Of a stretch of 11,041 bases of DNA, positions 1 to 6,065 are shown in pieces. The DNA comes from Deltaproteobacteria bacterium RIFOXYA12_FULL_61_11 (lineage in GTDB: Bacteria; Bdellovibrionota_F; JAHFAK01; YA12-FULL-61-11). The DNA lies in contig MGSU01000116.1 of NCBI GenBank assembly GCA_001799195.1, positions 1-11,041 of the forward strand, in the 5' to 3' direction. Within the stretch, counting starts at the first letter, position 1. Every line of letters starts with the position of its first letter. The notes below the pieces were generated by a model. The model had not been told where the DNA came from and made no database searches. It saw only the letters and a list, made by a program, of their open reading frames with translations. The translations under genes and the position numbers were made by a program.

Positions 1-1160
1 AGAAGTACGGCAGCGTGCTGGCCGTGGCCGGCATCGGCGCGGCCGCTCTCGGTGGGATTTTCTTGCTCAAGAAACTGCGCGACAACCGCAGCGCAGGGCT
101 CAATTCCATGCTCTCCCCTCCGAGCACCCCGGGTAAATTGTCCCAGGTCTTGGACTACTTCACCGCTCGCGAAGAACGCAAACTGACGGTGGCGGAGAGA
201 GAGGCGCAGCGGGAGTTCCAGGCGCACGAGAATGCCGAGGACCGCAGTTTCAGCGACAAGAAGGACGATCGCCACAGTAAAACCGAGCTCGAACTTGCCA
301 AGCTGCAGGTTGGTGCGCCTGCTGGAGGACCTGGGTTGACCGGTACTCCGCACGACGGCACTGCCGATCCGAGCAGCGTCGGGAATGGTGGGCCGGGCGC
401 GAAGCCCGTGGTGGATTCCGCGCAGACGCAGACCCCCGGGGATGCACCCGCGACTACCCCCGGAGCCGAACTCGCGCAGACCCCGGGGCCCGCGCTCACG
501 CAGACCCCCGTGCCACCGCTGACGCTCGAACAGCGCGTGGCTTGTTTGGAGCAACAGGCAAGTGTCCACAATGCTGCCTTGCAGTTGCTCACCGCGGGGG
601 CCGCGGTCAACGCGGGAACTCCTCTCGCTGCCCCGATCATTGCGACAAAAGTCGATGATCCGGGAGAGGAACCGATGGTTCCGACCACTACTCCCATCAA
701 GAAAGATCCGCCCATCGCACCGATGGTGGAGCTTCGTGCGGGCAACCATGGAACTCAGCCCGACCCCATGACCGATCCGTTCGCAGGGCAGACGACGCCG
801 GTAGTTGCACAAAAACCCGTGGTACCTTCCCCTCCGCCGCCGACCTCGACCCCGGTCGTGGCTGCCCCTACCGGTTGGACTTCGGCCAAGGCCCAGGCCT
901 GGTCCAATTACCAAGCCCGCAACAACAGCGGGTGGTCCAAAGATCGTTGGTCGGCGAACTACGACCAGTTGGCAAGAGCCCGGTACCAACAGGGCGATTA
1001 CAAGACCTGGGCTCCGCAGCAACAACAAGCTTGGGACCGGTATATGAACGGAGGCGGAGGGCGCTACGGCAATTGGGAGAACGGCTTCGATCGCGACAAA
1101 TGGGCCGCCAACTATCAACAACTCACCGTTGCCAGGGCCGCGAGGGGACCGCATCCCTGA
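1..1160 (+). CDS. Unrecognised membrane-anchored protein with duplicated C-terminal Trp/Tyr module (5' partial)
   Basis: The frame is open to the left edge (codons KYGS precede the GTG at 15), so the true start is probably outside the window and the GTG need not be a start. Numbering from that GTG, a hydrophobic segment at residues 1-19 ends in the basic stretch KKLR, which suggests one membrane anchor. Residues 50-97 are highly charged and Glu/Arg/Lys-rich, probably helical or coiled coil. Residues 98-170 and 215-290 are Pro/Thr/Gly-rich linkers with repeated TQTPG/AQTPG units. The C-terminus (about 294-374) holds two copies of a Trp/Tyr-rich module. It ends in TGA. I do not recognise the family. 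The layout of anchor, linker and aromatic repeats suggests a surface or wall-binding protein, or a structural protein from a mobile element, but no such gene is visible nearby. Confidence 0.7.
   Translation, partial: KYGSVLAVAGIGAAALGGIFLLKKLRDNRSAGLNSMLSPPSTPGKLSQVLDYFTAREERKLTVAEREAQREFQAHENAEDRSFSDKKDDRHSKTELELAKLQVGAPAGGPGLTGTPHDGTADPSSVGNGGPGAKPVVDSAQTQTPGDAPATTPGAELAQTPGPALTQTPVPPLTLEQRVACLEQQASVHNAALQLLTAGAAVNAGTPLAAPIIATKVDDPGEEPMVPTTTPIKKDPPIAPMVELRAGNHGTQPDPMTDPFAGQTTPVVAQKPVVPSPPPPTSTPVVAAPTGWTSAKAQAWSNYQARNNSGWSKDRWSANYDQLARARYQQGDYKTWAPQQQQAWDRYMNGGGGRYGNWENGFDRDKWAANYQQLTVARAARGPHP
428..510 (+). repeat. Short direct repeats encoding QTPG units
   Basis: Three near-identical copies of GCAGACCCC(C)G(GGG) start at 428, 476 and 500 and encode QTPG/QTPV units in the Pro/Thr-rich linker. 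They look like small internal duplications in a low-complexity linker rather than a separate element. Confidence 0.6.
894..1136 (+). repeat. Two-copy protein module (QAWxxY ... D[RK]W[SA]ANYxQLxxAR)
   Basis: Copy A is at 894-983 (residues 294-323) and copy B at 1026-1136 (residues 338-374). Both begin QAWxxY and end with a D[RK]W[SA]ANY-x-QL-x2-AR block; copy B carries a Gly-rich insertion (NGGGG) between them. The protein match is clear while the DNA has diverged, so this is an old duplication kept at the protein level. Confidence 0.7.
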
Positions 1161-1237
1161 GCCGAACTCCTGCTCCCTCCGGAGCTCTCCTCCCCTGACT
1201 TCCCGCTTTACCTCGACGTGCTCGCAGTGATCTGCAA

Positions 1238-1253
1238 TACTCGCTGCAGAGTA
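1238..1253. other. Small inverted repeat in the intergenic region
   Basis: TACTC (1238-1242) and GAGTA (1249-1253) are separated by GCTGCA. No T-tract follows, so it is not a typical intrinsic terminator; it could be a protein-binding site or chance. The rest of 1161-1296 shows no convincing promoter or terminator. Confidence 0.25.
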
Positions 1254-1296
1254 CGCTCTCCCGCAGCGGCTCAGATGAGAAGGCACAAGCATTTTC

Positions 1297-2085
1297 ATGA
1301 CCTCAACTCCGGGTGATCTCCTGCTCCGACGCGTCCTCGGCATCCTCCTGGTGGGGCTGCTCGCAACCGTGCTCATCGGCTCTGCCGTGGGCCATCTCCC
1401 CGGCCCCGGTCTATTGCCCTCGGTGCGCGATACCCTGGCTCTCTTCGGGACCAATCCTGCCAGAGCGACGACGCATGGTGCCCTTGGCTGTGGGTTGCTG
1501 CTTTTCGGTTTCGTCTTGGCGTATTACCAAACTCGTTCTTTCTATCAATGGGTTCGTGGAGTTCGGCGACTGCGTAAGAGGGATATCTGGGGGAGTTGTC
1601 TCCACCTCGGTGTTCTGACGGTACTCGTGGGAGCCCTGCTCGATTCCTTGCTCGGGTACCATGGCACCTTGCTTCTGCGCGAGGGCGAAGGTGCCGGGCA
1701 TGTCTTCCAGTCCGGGGATCGGCCGTTGTCCCTCCCATTCCAAGTGCGCCTGGAGAAGGTCGAGCTCAAGTACCGCCAAGGGAGCGATATCGCCACGACC
1801 TTCCAGGCCCGGTTGCAGCTCTTTGCCCGAGGGTTCCGGCTCGCGGAAGTCGAGGTTGGCCTCAATGACCCGGTAGGAATCCTGGGGTGGAGCTTCATCG
1901 TCAATGATTACCACGAGCACGAGGTCAGCCCTGGTGAGGTAGCCTTCTCGCTTGGATTGACCCTGGCCCTCGAACCGGGCCGACCCTTCCTCGCTTTCGG
2001 TGGTGGGATGTTGGGCCTTGGATTGCTCGCGATGCTGTTCCTGCGTCGGTCTCGATCGAGTTGGAACTCCGAGTTGAGTACATGA
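1297..2085 (+). CDS. ResB-like cytochrome c biogenesis membrane protein (short form)
   Basis: This 262-residue protein has the ResB/CcsB pattern: three N-terminal membrane helices (about 12-32, 60-78, 99-119), a long presumably extracytoplasmic domain, and a final helix near 231-248 followed by basic residues. The HLGVLTVLVGALL helix followed by GYHGTLLLREGE (about 121-131) matches the ResB family, as does the later block of LPFQVRLEKVELKY type. In System II cytochrome c maturation, ResB works with CcsA to move heme and attach it to apocytochrome c. The protein is much shorter than classical ResB (400 residues or more), and no CcsA partner is in the window, so the precise role is inferred. 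The ATG at 1297 is preceded by GAGAAGG at 1277-1283. It ends 28 bases before engB. Confidence 0.75.
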   Translation: MTSTPGDLLLRRVLGILLVGLLATVLIGSAVGHLPGPGLLPSVRDTLALFGTNPARATTHGALGCGLLLFGFVLAYYQTRSFYQWVRGVRRLRKRDIWGSCLHLGVLTVLVGALLDSLLGYHGTLLLREGEGAGHVFQSGDRPLSLPFQVRLEKVELKYRQGSDIATTFQARLQLFARGFRLAEVEVGLNDPVGILGWSFIVNDYHEHEVSPGEVAFSLGLTLALEPGRPFLAFGGGMLGLGLLAMLFLRRSRSSWNSELST

Positions 2086-2113
2086 TCGGTAACCTTGGGA
2101 CGAGGAGGACACG

Positions 2114-2713
2114 GTGCGTTATGTCGAGATAACATTCCTCACCAGCGCTGCGCGGCCGGATCAGTTTTTGCCGGCCGATGTGCCGGAGGTCGCCTTTGCC
2201 GGACGTTCCAATGTGGGGAAGTCCTCCCTACTCAACAGTCTGGTCAATCGCAAGAATTTGGCCAGGACCGGTGCGCGGCCCGGTTTCACGACCCTGGTCA
2301 ATTTCTTCCTCGTCGAGGATCGCTTCCGGTTGGTGGATCTTCCGGGATATGGGTATGCCCGCCGCAGCAAGAGCGAGATTGCCGCGTGGCAGGGTTTGGT
2401 CGAGAGTTATCTCCATCGGCGAAGGAACTTGGCCTTGCTGGTCTGGTTGCTGGATTGTCGGAGAGATCCCGGACCGGAGGAATTGGCCTTCAGCGCCTGG
2501 TTGGCGGAGCGTGGGGTTCCCGTGAGACTGGTGTTGACGAAGGTGGACAAACTCTCTCGCAACGAGCTCTCCAAAGCCCTGGTCACCCGTTTCGCCGGTT
2601 GGCCTGCGCCTTTGCCCTGTTCGGTCAAGACCCGGCAGGGCATCGAAGAGTTATGGTCGACGATCGAGACCGCGGTCGCCGAACCGGCTGGGTTCTTACC
2701 GGAAGGCTCTTGA
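2114..2713 (+). CDS. engB: Ribosome biogenesis GTP-binding protein EngB/YsxC/YihA
   Basis: An essential GTPase in most bacteria, acting in assembly of the large ribosomal subunit in the cytoplasm. All main G motifs are visible: G1 GRSNVGKSS (30-38), G3 DLPGYGYA (75-82), G4 TKVDK (142-146) and a G5-like CSVKT (169-173). The usual PGRTQ of the G2 region reads PGFTT (56-60) here; the switch Thr is kept but the Arg and Gln are replaced. The length of 199 residues is normal. The start is GTG at 2114, preceded by GAGGAG at 2102-2107. It lies 28 bases after the ResB-like gene and 4 bases before the transporter gene, so the three are probably co-transcribed. The family assignment is firm. Confidence 0.95.
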   Translation: MRYVEITFLTSAARPDQFLPADVPEVAFAGRSNVGKSSLLNSLVNRKNLARTGARPGFTTLVNFFLVEDRFRLVDLPGYGYARRSKSEIAAWQGLVESYLHRRRNLALLVWLLDCRRDPGPEELAFSAWLAERGVPVRLVLTKVDKLSRNELSKALVTRFAGWPAPLPCSVKTRQGIEELWSTIETAVAEPAGFLPEGS

Positions 2714-2717
2714 CGGT

Positions 2718-3974
2718 ATGGCAGAGAACATCCGGGAACACCTCCGACGGCTCTTGTCGGTGCCGCCCGGGAAGGGAAAGCCTGTTTTCCTGTTCTGGCT
2801 CTATTTTTTCCTTGTCATTACTTCCTATTATCTTATCAAACCGGTACGCGACGGCCTGTTCCTCGAGCACCTCGGTAGCGGGATGTTGCCGTGGTTCTAC
2901 CTCCTCAACACGGGCCTTGGGTTGCTTGTCGTATGCCTGTACAACCAAGTGCGTCGCCGCATCAGGGCCGTACCCTTCATCCAAACCATTGGATGTGCCT
3001 TGATCCTGGTCTTCTTCGGTTTCCGGTTTCTGTTCGGAACGTTCCCTGCCTTGGCTGCCAGCCTTTTCCACAGTTGGGCCAGCGTCTACAACTTGGTGGT
3101 GGTCCTCATGTTCTGGTCCTTCGCGGATGATTTTTTTTCCCTCGACGAGGGGAAACGGTTCTTCGGGTTCATCGGTACCGGCGGTGTGCTTGGTGGGGTC
3201 GTCGGCGGCTGGCTGGCCGGGCTCCTCGCCGAAATCCTCGGCAGCGCTAACCTCTTGATCGTGAGCAGCGGAGTGCTGTTCCTCGGGTTGGTCGTGGTCC
3301 AGATCCTTGGCATGGCCGTCCCGTCCCGACGAGGAAAGGGCCTGGCCGATGACCAGGAAGGGGAACAGCTTGGGTCGGGTTTCGGCTTCGCCTCGCTGTA
3401 CCGGTCCCCGTACCTTCGTTTGATCGCAGTGGTGGTGACCCTGACCATGCTCTGTACGACCCTGCTCAATCTCCAGTTCAATCGAGGCGTCGAACTCGCC
3501 GGGTTCAATGGGGACGAGCTGACCTCGTTCTTCGGTTCGTTCTATGCCTGGATGAACGCGAGCGCTCTCGGCTTGCAAGTCCTGGTGGTGGGTCCGGTCA
3601 ACCGGCGGTTCGGTCCTTTACCGGGGCTCGCCGTCCTGCCGTTGATCTGCTTCGGGGTCTTCGCCGATGGGTTGTTCGCAGCGTCCTTCTCCGTCTTGGT
3701 CCTGGGCTATGGTGCAGCCCTGAGTGTACTGTACTCTCTCAACCAGTCGAGCCGGGAACTCTTGTTCATCCCCTTGGGCATCGAGGAAAAGTACCGGGCC
3801 AAGGCGTTCATCGATGTGGTCTTCTTCCGTCTGGGGGATTCGTTGGCCGCTTTGGCTCAGTTGCTGTTGGTGTCTACGGCGCTCTTCGGTGCGGCGGTGT
3901 TGCAGGTGTTGGGAATCCTTGTTTCGCTCGGATGGTTGATCACGTTGCGGGTCTTGCAGCGGCAAACCTCTTAA
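2718..3974 (+). CDS. NTT/Tlc-like (ADP/ATP carrier-type) major-facilitator transporter
   Basis: A polytopic membrane protein of 418 residues with about 11-12 hydrophobic segments. The N-terminus has a helix followed by YYLIKPVRDGLFL (37-49); a K/R-PVRD-x-L-F/L motif at this point is typical of the bacterial NTT/Tlc nucleotide-transporter family. The central hydrophilic loop (about 195-225, starting PSRRGKG) divides two halves. True ADP/ATP exchangers occur in intracellular bacteria and plastids. Free-living relatives are often somewhat shorter and of unproven substrate, so ATP/ADP exchange should not be assumed. The ATG at 2718 lies 4 bases after the engB stop, with GGAAGG at 2701-2706 inside engB. 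Its TAA stop overlaps the stop of the opposing polyprenyl synthase. Confidence 0.7.
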   Translation: MAENIREHLRRLLSVPPGKGKPVFLFWLYFFLVITSYYLIKPVRDGLFLEHLGSGMLPWFYLLNTGLGLLVVCLYNQVRRRIRAVPFIQTIGCALILVFFGFRFLFGTFPALAASLFHSWASVYNLVVVLMFWSFADDFFSLDEGKRFFGFIGTGGVLGGVVGGWLAGLLAEILGSANLLIVSSGVLFLGLVVVQILGMAVPSRRGKGLADDQEGEQLGSGFGFASLYRSPYLRLIAVVVTLTMLCTTLLNLQFNRGVELAGFNGDELTSFFGSFYAWMNASALGLQVLVVGPVNRRFGPLPGLAVLPLICFGVFADGLFAASFSVLVLGYGAALSVLYSLNQSSRELLFIPLGIEEKYRAKAFIDVVFFRLGDSLAALAQLLLVSTALFGAAVLQVLGILVSLGWLITLRVLQRQTS

Positions 3975-4816
3975 TGGGTTCGTGCATTCAGATAGTGCGC
4001 CAGAGCCTTCAACCGAGACGCGCGCTCTCCAAAACGGTCGAGGGCGGCGAGGGCATCCTCGAGACAATGTTCGGCGAGAGCCTTGGCCCGATCCGGGCCA
4101 TACAGTGCCGGGAAGGTGAGTTTGTCGCCTTCCTCGGGCCAGTCGAGCAGGTCGTCCCGGATTTGAAAGGCCAGGCCGATGCCTTCGCCGTACCGGGCCA
4201 GACCTACCAATCCGTCTTCCTCCAGGTCCCCGGCCAGCGCGCCGAGGAGCAAACTGCAACGGATGAGGAGGCCCGTCTTCTTGTGATGCATGGTCTCGAG
4301 GTAGGTTTGATGGTAATCCTCGGGGCGGACATTGAGGTCCATGGCCTGCCCGTCGAGTAGGCCTCGGGGACCGATCGTCTCGGCCAACTCTTTCAGGATG
4401 CGGAGTTGTTGCCGCGGGTCGAGCCCGGGCAGGGGGTCGGCGAGCAAGGCGAAGGGCTCGACGATCAGGGCGTCTCCCGCCAAGATGGCGTTGGCCTCTC
4501 CGAAGACGACGTGATTAGTCGGTTTGCCGCGGCGTTCGACGTCATCGTCCATGGCCGGCAGGTCATCATGGATGAGCGAGGCGGTGTGGATGCATTCGAG
4601 GGCCAGGGCGATGGGGAGCACCCTTTCGCGGGGAGCACCGGCAAGGTCCCCGGCCCACAGGGCGAGGATGGGCCGGATGCGTTTGCCGTCCAGGGCCAGG
4701 GAATAACAGCAGGCTTGACGGAAGGGTTCCGAGAGCTCGTCGAAACGGTGGAGCCGGTCAGCGAGATAGACGTTGAAGGCTTCGCGCTCCGCTGCCAGCA
4801 AGGTGCTGATGTTAAT
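3971..4816 (-). CDS. ispA: Short-chain polyprenyl (farnesyl/geranylgeranyl) diphosphate synthase
   Basis: It condenses isopentenyl diphosphate with allylic diphosphates in isoprenoid synthesis (cytoplasm, Mg-dependent). Numbering from the ATT start: GKRIRP (44-49), first Asp-rich motif DDLPAMDDD (84-92, the bacterial form with four intervening residues), RRGKPTN (95-101), GQAMDL (156-161), HKKTG (178-182) and second Asp-rich motif DDLLD (221-225). The length of 281 residues fits the family. An upstream in-frame GTG at 4852 would add 12 residues, but a strong AAAGGAGG (4821-4828) would then lie inside the gene. The N-terminus also lines up with family members at the ATT (4814-4816), so I place the start there. 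Five residues before the first Asp pair there is Ala79 where farnesyl synthases usually have Tyr, so a longer product such as geranylgeranyl diphosphate is possible. The ispA symbol is therefore tentative. Confidence 0.88.
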   Translation of the reverse strand: MNISTLLAAEREAFNVYLADRLHRFDELSEPFRQACCYSLALDGKRIRPILALWAGDLAGAPRERVLPIALALECIHTASLIHDDLPAMDDDVERRGKPTNHVVFGEANAILAGDALIVEPFALLADPLPGLDPRQQLRILKELAETIGPRGLLDGQAMDLNVRPEDYHQTYLETMHHKKTGLLIRCSLLLGALAGDLEEDGLVGLARYGEGIGLAFQIRDDLLDWPEEGDKLTFPALYGPDRAKALAEHCLEDALAALDRFGERASRLKALAHYLNARTH

Positions 4817-4820
4817 GGTC

Positions 4821-4828
4821 CCTCCTTT
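4821..4828 (-). promoter_or_regulatory. Shine-Dalgarno site that decides the polyprenyl synthase start
   Basis: On the minus strand this reads AAAGGAGG, close to a perfect anti-16S match. It sits 4 bases before an ATT codon (4816-4814). The nearest conventional starts in frame are GTG (4852), upstream of the site, and TTG (4801-4799), about 19 bases downstream and too far. Confidence 0.7.
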
Positions 4829-4864
4829 GGATGATGCACAGACACCCGGCACCTGCTTTCACCC

Positions 4865-4893
4865 TTGCCAAGGACGGCGCCATGCTCTACACT
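4865..4893 (+). promoter_or_regulatory. Predicted sigma70-type promoter for the HEAT/TPR-cvpA-Cys-rich operon
   Basis: TTGCCA (4865-4870; 5 of 6 to TTGACA), a 17-base spacer and TACACT (4888-4893; 4 of 6 to TATAAT) face the gene starting at 4953. Transcription would start near 4900, giving a leader of about 50 bases. The site lies in the divergent spacer between two opposite genes, where a promoter is expected. Confidence 0.55.
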
Positions 4894-4952
4894 CGGCGCT
4901 GGCTCGGCCGGAGGGGCTTCCGAGCGGCGGTGTCGGGAACAATGAGGGATAT

Positions 4953-5879
4953 ATGACGCGGGTCGAGAGGGTGTCAACGTCATTCTCGTACGCGCTCGGC
5001 CTCACTCTTCTTGGATATTTCCTGTTGGTACCCTCGAAGGTCGTTGCTCAGGAAGACGCTCGGACCTTGATCACGGTCGGGGTCAACAACGAGGTCGCCA
5101 CCAGGGTGACGGAGTTGTATCGGCTGGTCGAGACCGGCGACCAGACCGGCTTCGAACAGCTCAACCGGGCCTTGAAAGACCCGGCAGAACTCATCCGGTA
5201 CCATGCAGCCAAGATCATGGGTGGGCTCAAGACCATGCTCGCGGTGAAACCCCTGGCCAAGGTTGCCCTGCACGATGCGAGCTTCAAGGTCAGGATGCGC
5301 GGAGCGCAATCCCTCTACGAGCTCGGTATTGCCTCCTCCCTGGAGGTTCTCCACACCGCGCTCGAACTCGACAACCTGGGGAATAAACTCCTAGTCCTGC
5401 GCATCATCGAACAGATCCGGGACGAGCGTTCGGTCATGGTCTTGGAGAAGCAATTGCTCAAGACCGAACGGAGCGATTCGATCCTGCTCTTCCGCTTGCA
5501 ACGTGCCCTGGACATTCTCAAAGGAAGGCTCGACGGGAAACTCATCGAACGCGCCGAGCGGATTGTCGATGAAGCTCAAATCGCCTATCAGAACAATGAA
5601 GTCGCAAGGGTTAAACTGTTGGTCGATGAGGCCCTCGGCCTGGATAAGCACAATGCCAATGCCTACTTCCTCCTGGGCAATCTCTCCATGCATCTCGAGA
5701 AACAATACGAACAAGCCTTGAAGCAGTACCAATATGCCCAGAAATTCGGCTTCGAGGGTCAGGAGGAGATCAATTTCAATCTGGGTACCGCTCTGCTCTT
5801 CCTCGATCGGTTGCCCGAGGCCATCGAACACCTCGGGAGGGCCGCGGTCCTGGGGAGGAGCGCTAGGGCCTATTACTAG
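4953..5879 (+). CDS. Exported HEAT/TPR-repeat protein, cut by an in-frame TAG
   Basis: The ATG at 4953 has GAGGG at 4944-4948; longer in-frame starts upstream would overlap the opposite gene and the promoter and would bury the signal peptide. Residues 1-31 look like a Sec signal peptide: basic start, hydrophobic core GLTLLGYFLLV, likely cleavage after VVA before QED. Residues 45-195 form HEAT-like helical repeats (for example DPAELIRYHAAKIMGGL and DASFKVRMRGAQSLYELG). From about 200 on there are TPRs (NANAYFLLGNLSMHLEKQYEQAL; INFNLGTALLFLDRLPEAIEHLGRA). It probably acts as a periplasmic or lipid-facing scaffold; no enzymatic motif is seen. The gene stops at TAG (5877-5879) after 308 residues, in the middle of a TPR, although the same frame continues as good TPR sequence to 6056. 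It could be a recent pseudogene, a read-through gene or a sequence error. Confidence 0.8.
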   Translation: MTRVERVSTSFSYALGLTLLGYFLLVPSKVVAQEDARTLITVGVNNEVATRVTELYRLVETGDQTGFEQLNRALKDPAELIRYHAAKIMGGLKTMLAVKPLAKVALHDASFKVRMRGAQSLYELGIASSLEVLHTALELDNLGNKLLVLRIIEQIRDERSVMVLEKQLLKTERSDSILLFRLQRALDILKGRLDGKLIERAERIVDEAQIAYQNNEVARVKLLVDEALGLDKHNANAYFLLGNLSMHLEKQYEQALKQYQYAQKFGFEGQEEINFNLGTALLFLDRLPEAIEHLGRAAVLGRSARAYY

Positions 5880-6056
5880 CAAGCGGTAGCCTACTTCAAG
5901 GCAAAGGATCTTGGTCGAGCGATCCAGTGCTTCGAAGCAGCCCTGACCATCGATCCTGAGTTCCGCGACGCCCACTGTAATCTCGCCCAGCTCTACGAGT
6001 CCACCGGCGCGGCCGACAAGGCGTTGCAGCACCGCACCCTGTGCGGTATCCAGTAG
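5880..6056 (+). pseudogene. C-terminal TPR remainder of the same gene, beyond the TAG
   Basis: These 58 codons follow the TAG in the same frame and end in a second TAG (6054-6056). They encode QAVAYFKAKDLGRAIQCFEA and then a repeat starting AHCNLAQLYESTGAADKAL. Together with AYY before the TAG they complete a perfect 34-residue TPR, then begin another. No ATG, GTG or TTG with a Shine-Dalgarno site lies near the beginning, so this is not a separate gene. Product exists only if the TAG is read through or is a sequence error. Confidence 0.7.
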
Positions 6057-6065
6057 GGGGCTACG

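Noticed and set aside
1177-1184. CTCCGGAG palindrome after the first gene as a terminator
   Set aside because: No loop and no T-tract; it is a common short palindrome in GC-rich DNA.
1411-2112. Long open frame on the minus strand (233 codons) across the ResB-like gene
   Set aside because: It is a shadow of a GC-rich coding frame; the plus-strand frame has the membrane pattern and ResB motifs.
2095-3003. Long plus-strand frame of 302 codons across engB and the transporter start
   Set aside because: EngB motifs and the NTT motif lie in the other frames, and this frame gives a protein without family features.
2625-3578. Long open frame on the minus strand (317 codons) across the transporter gene
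   Set aside because: Gln/Glu/Pro-rich composition typical of antisense of a membrane protein; it also runs through the end of engB.
4773-4952. N-terminal 60-residue extension of the HEAT/TPR gene from an ATG at 4773
   Set aside because: It would overlap the start of the opposite prenyl synthase and the predicted promoter, and it would bury the signal peptide. The ATG at 4953 has its own Shine-Dalgarno site.
5877-5879. Pyrrolysine at the TAG
   Set aside because: Pyrrolysine is mainly known from methylamine methyltransferases, and no pyl genes are in the window. Kept only as a search item, not a claim.
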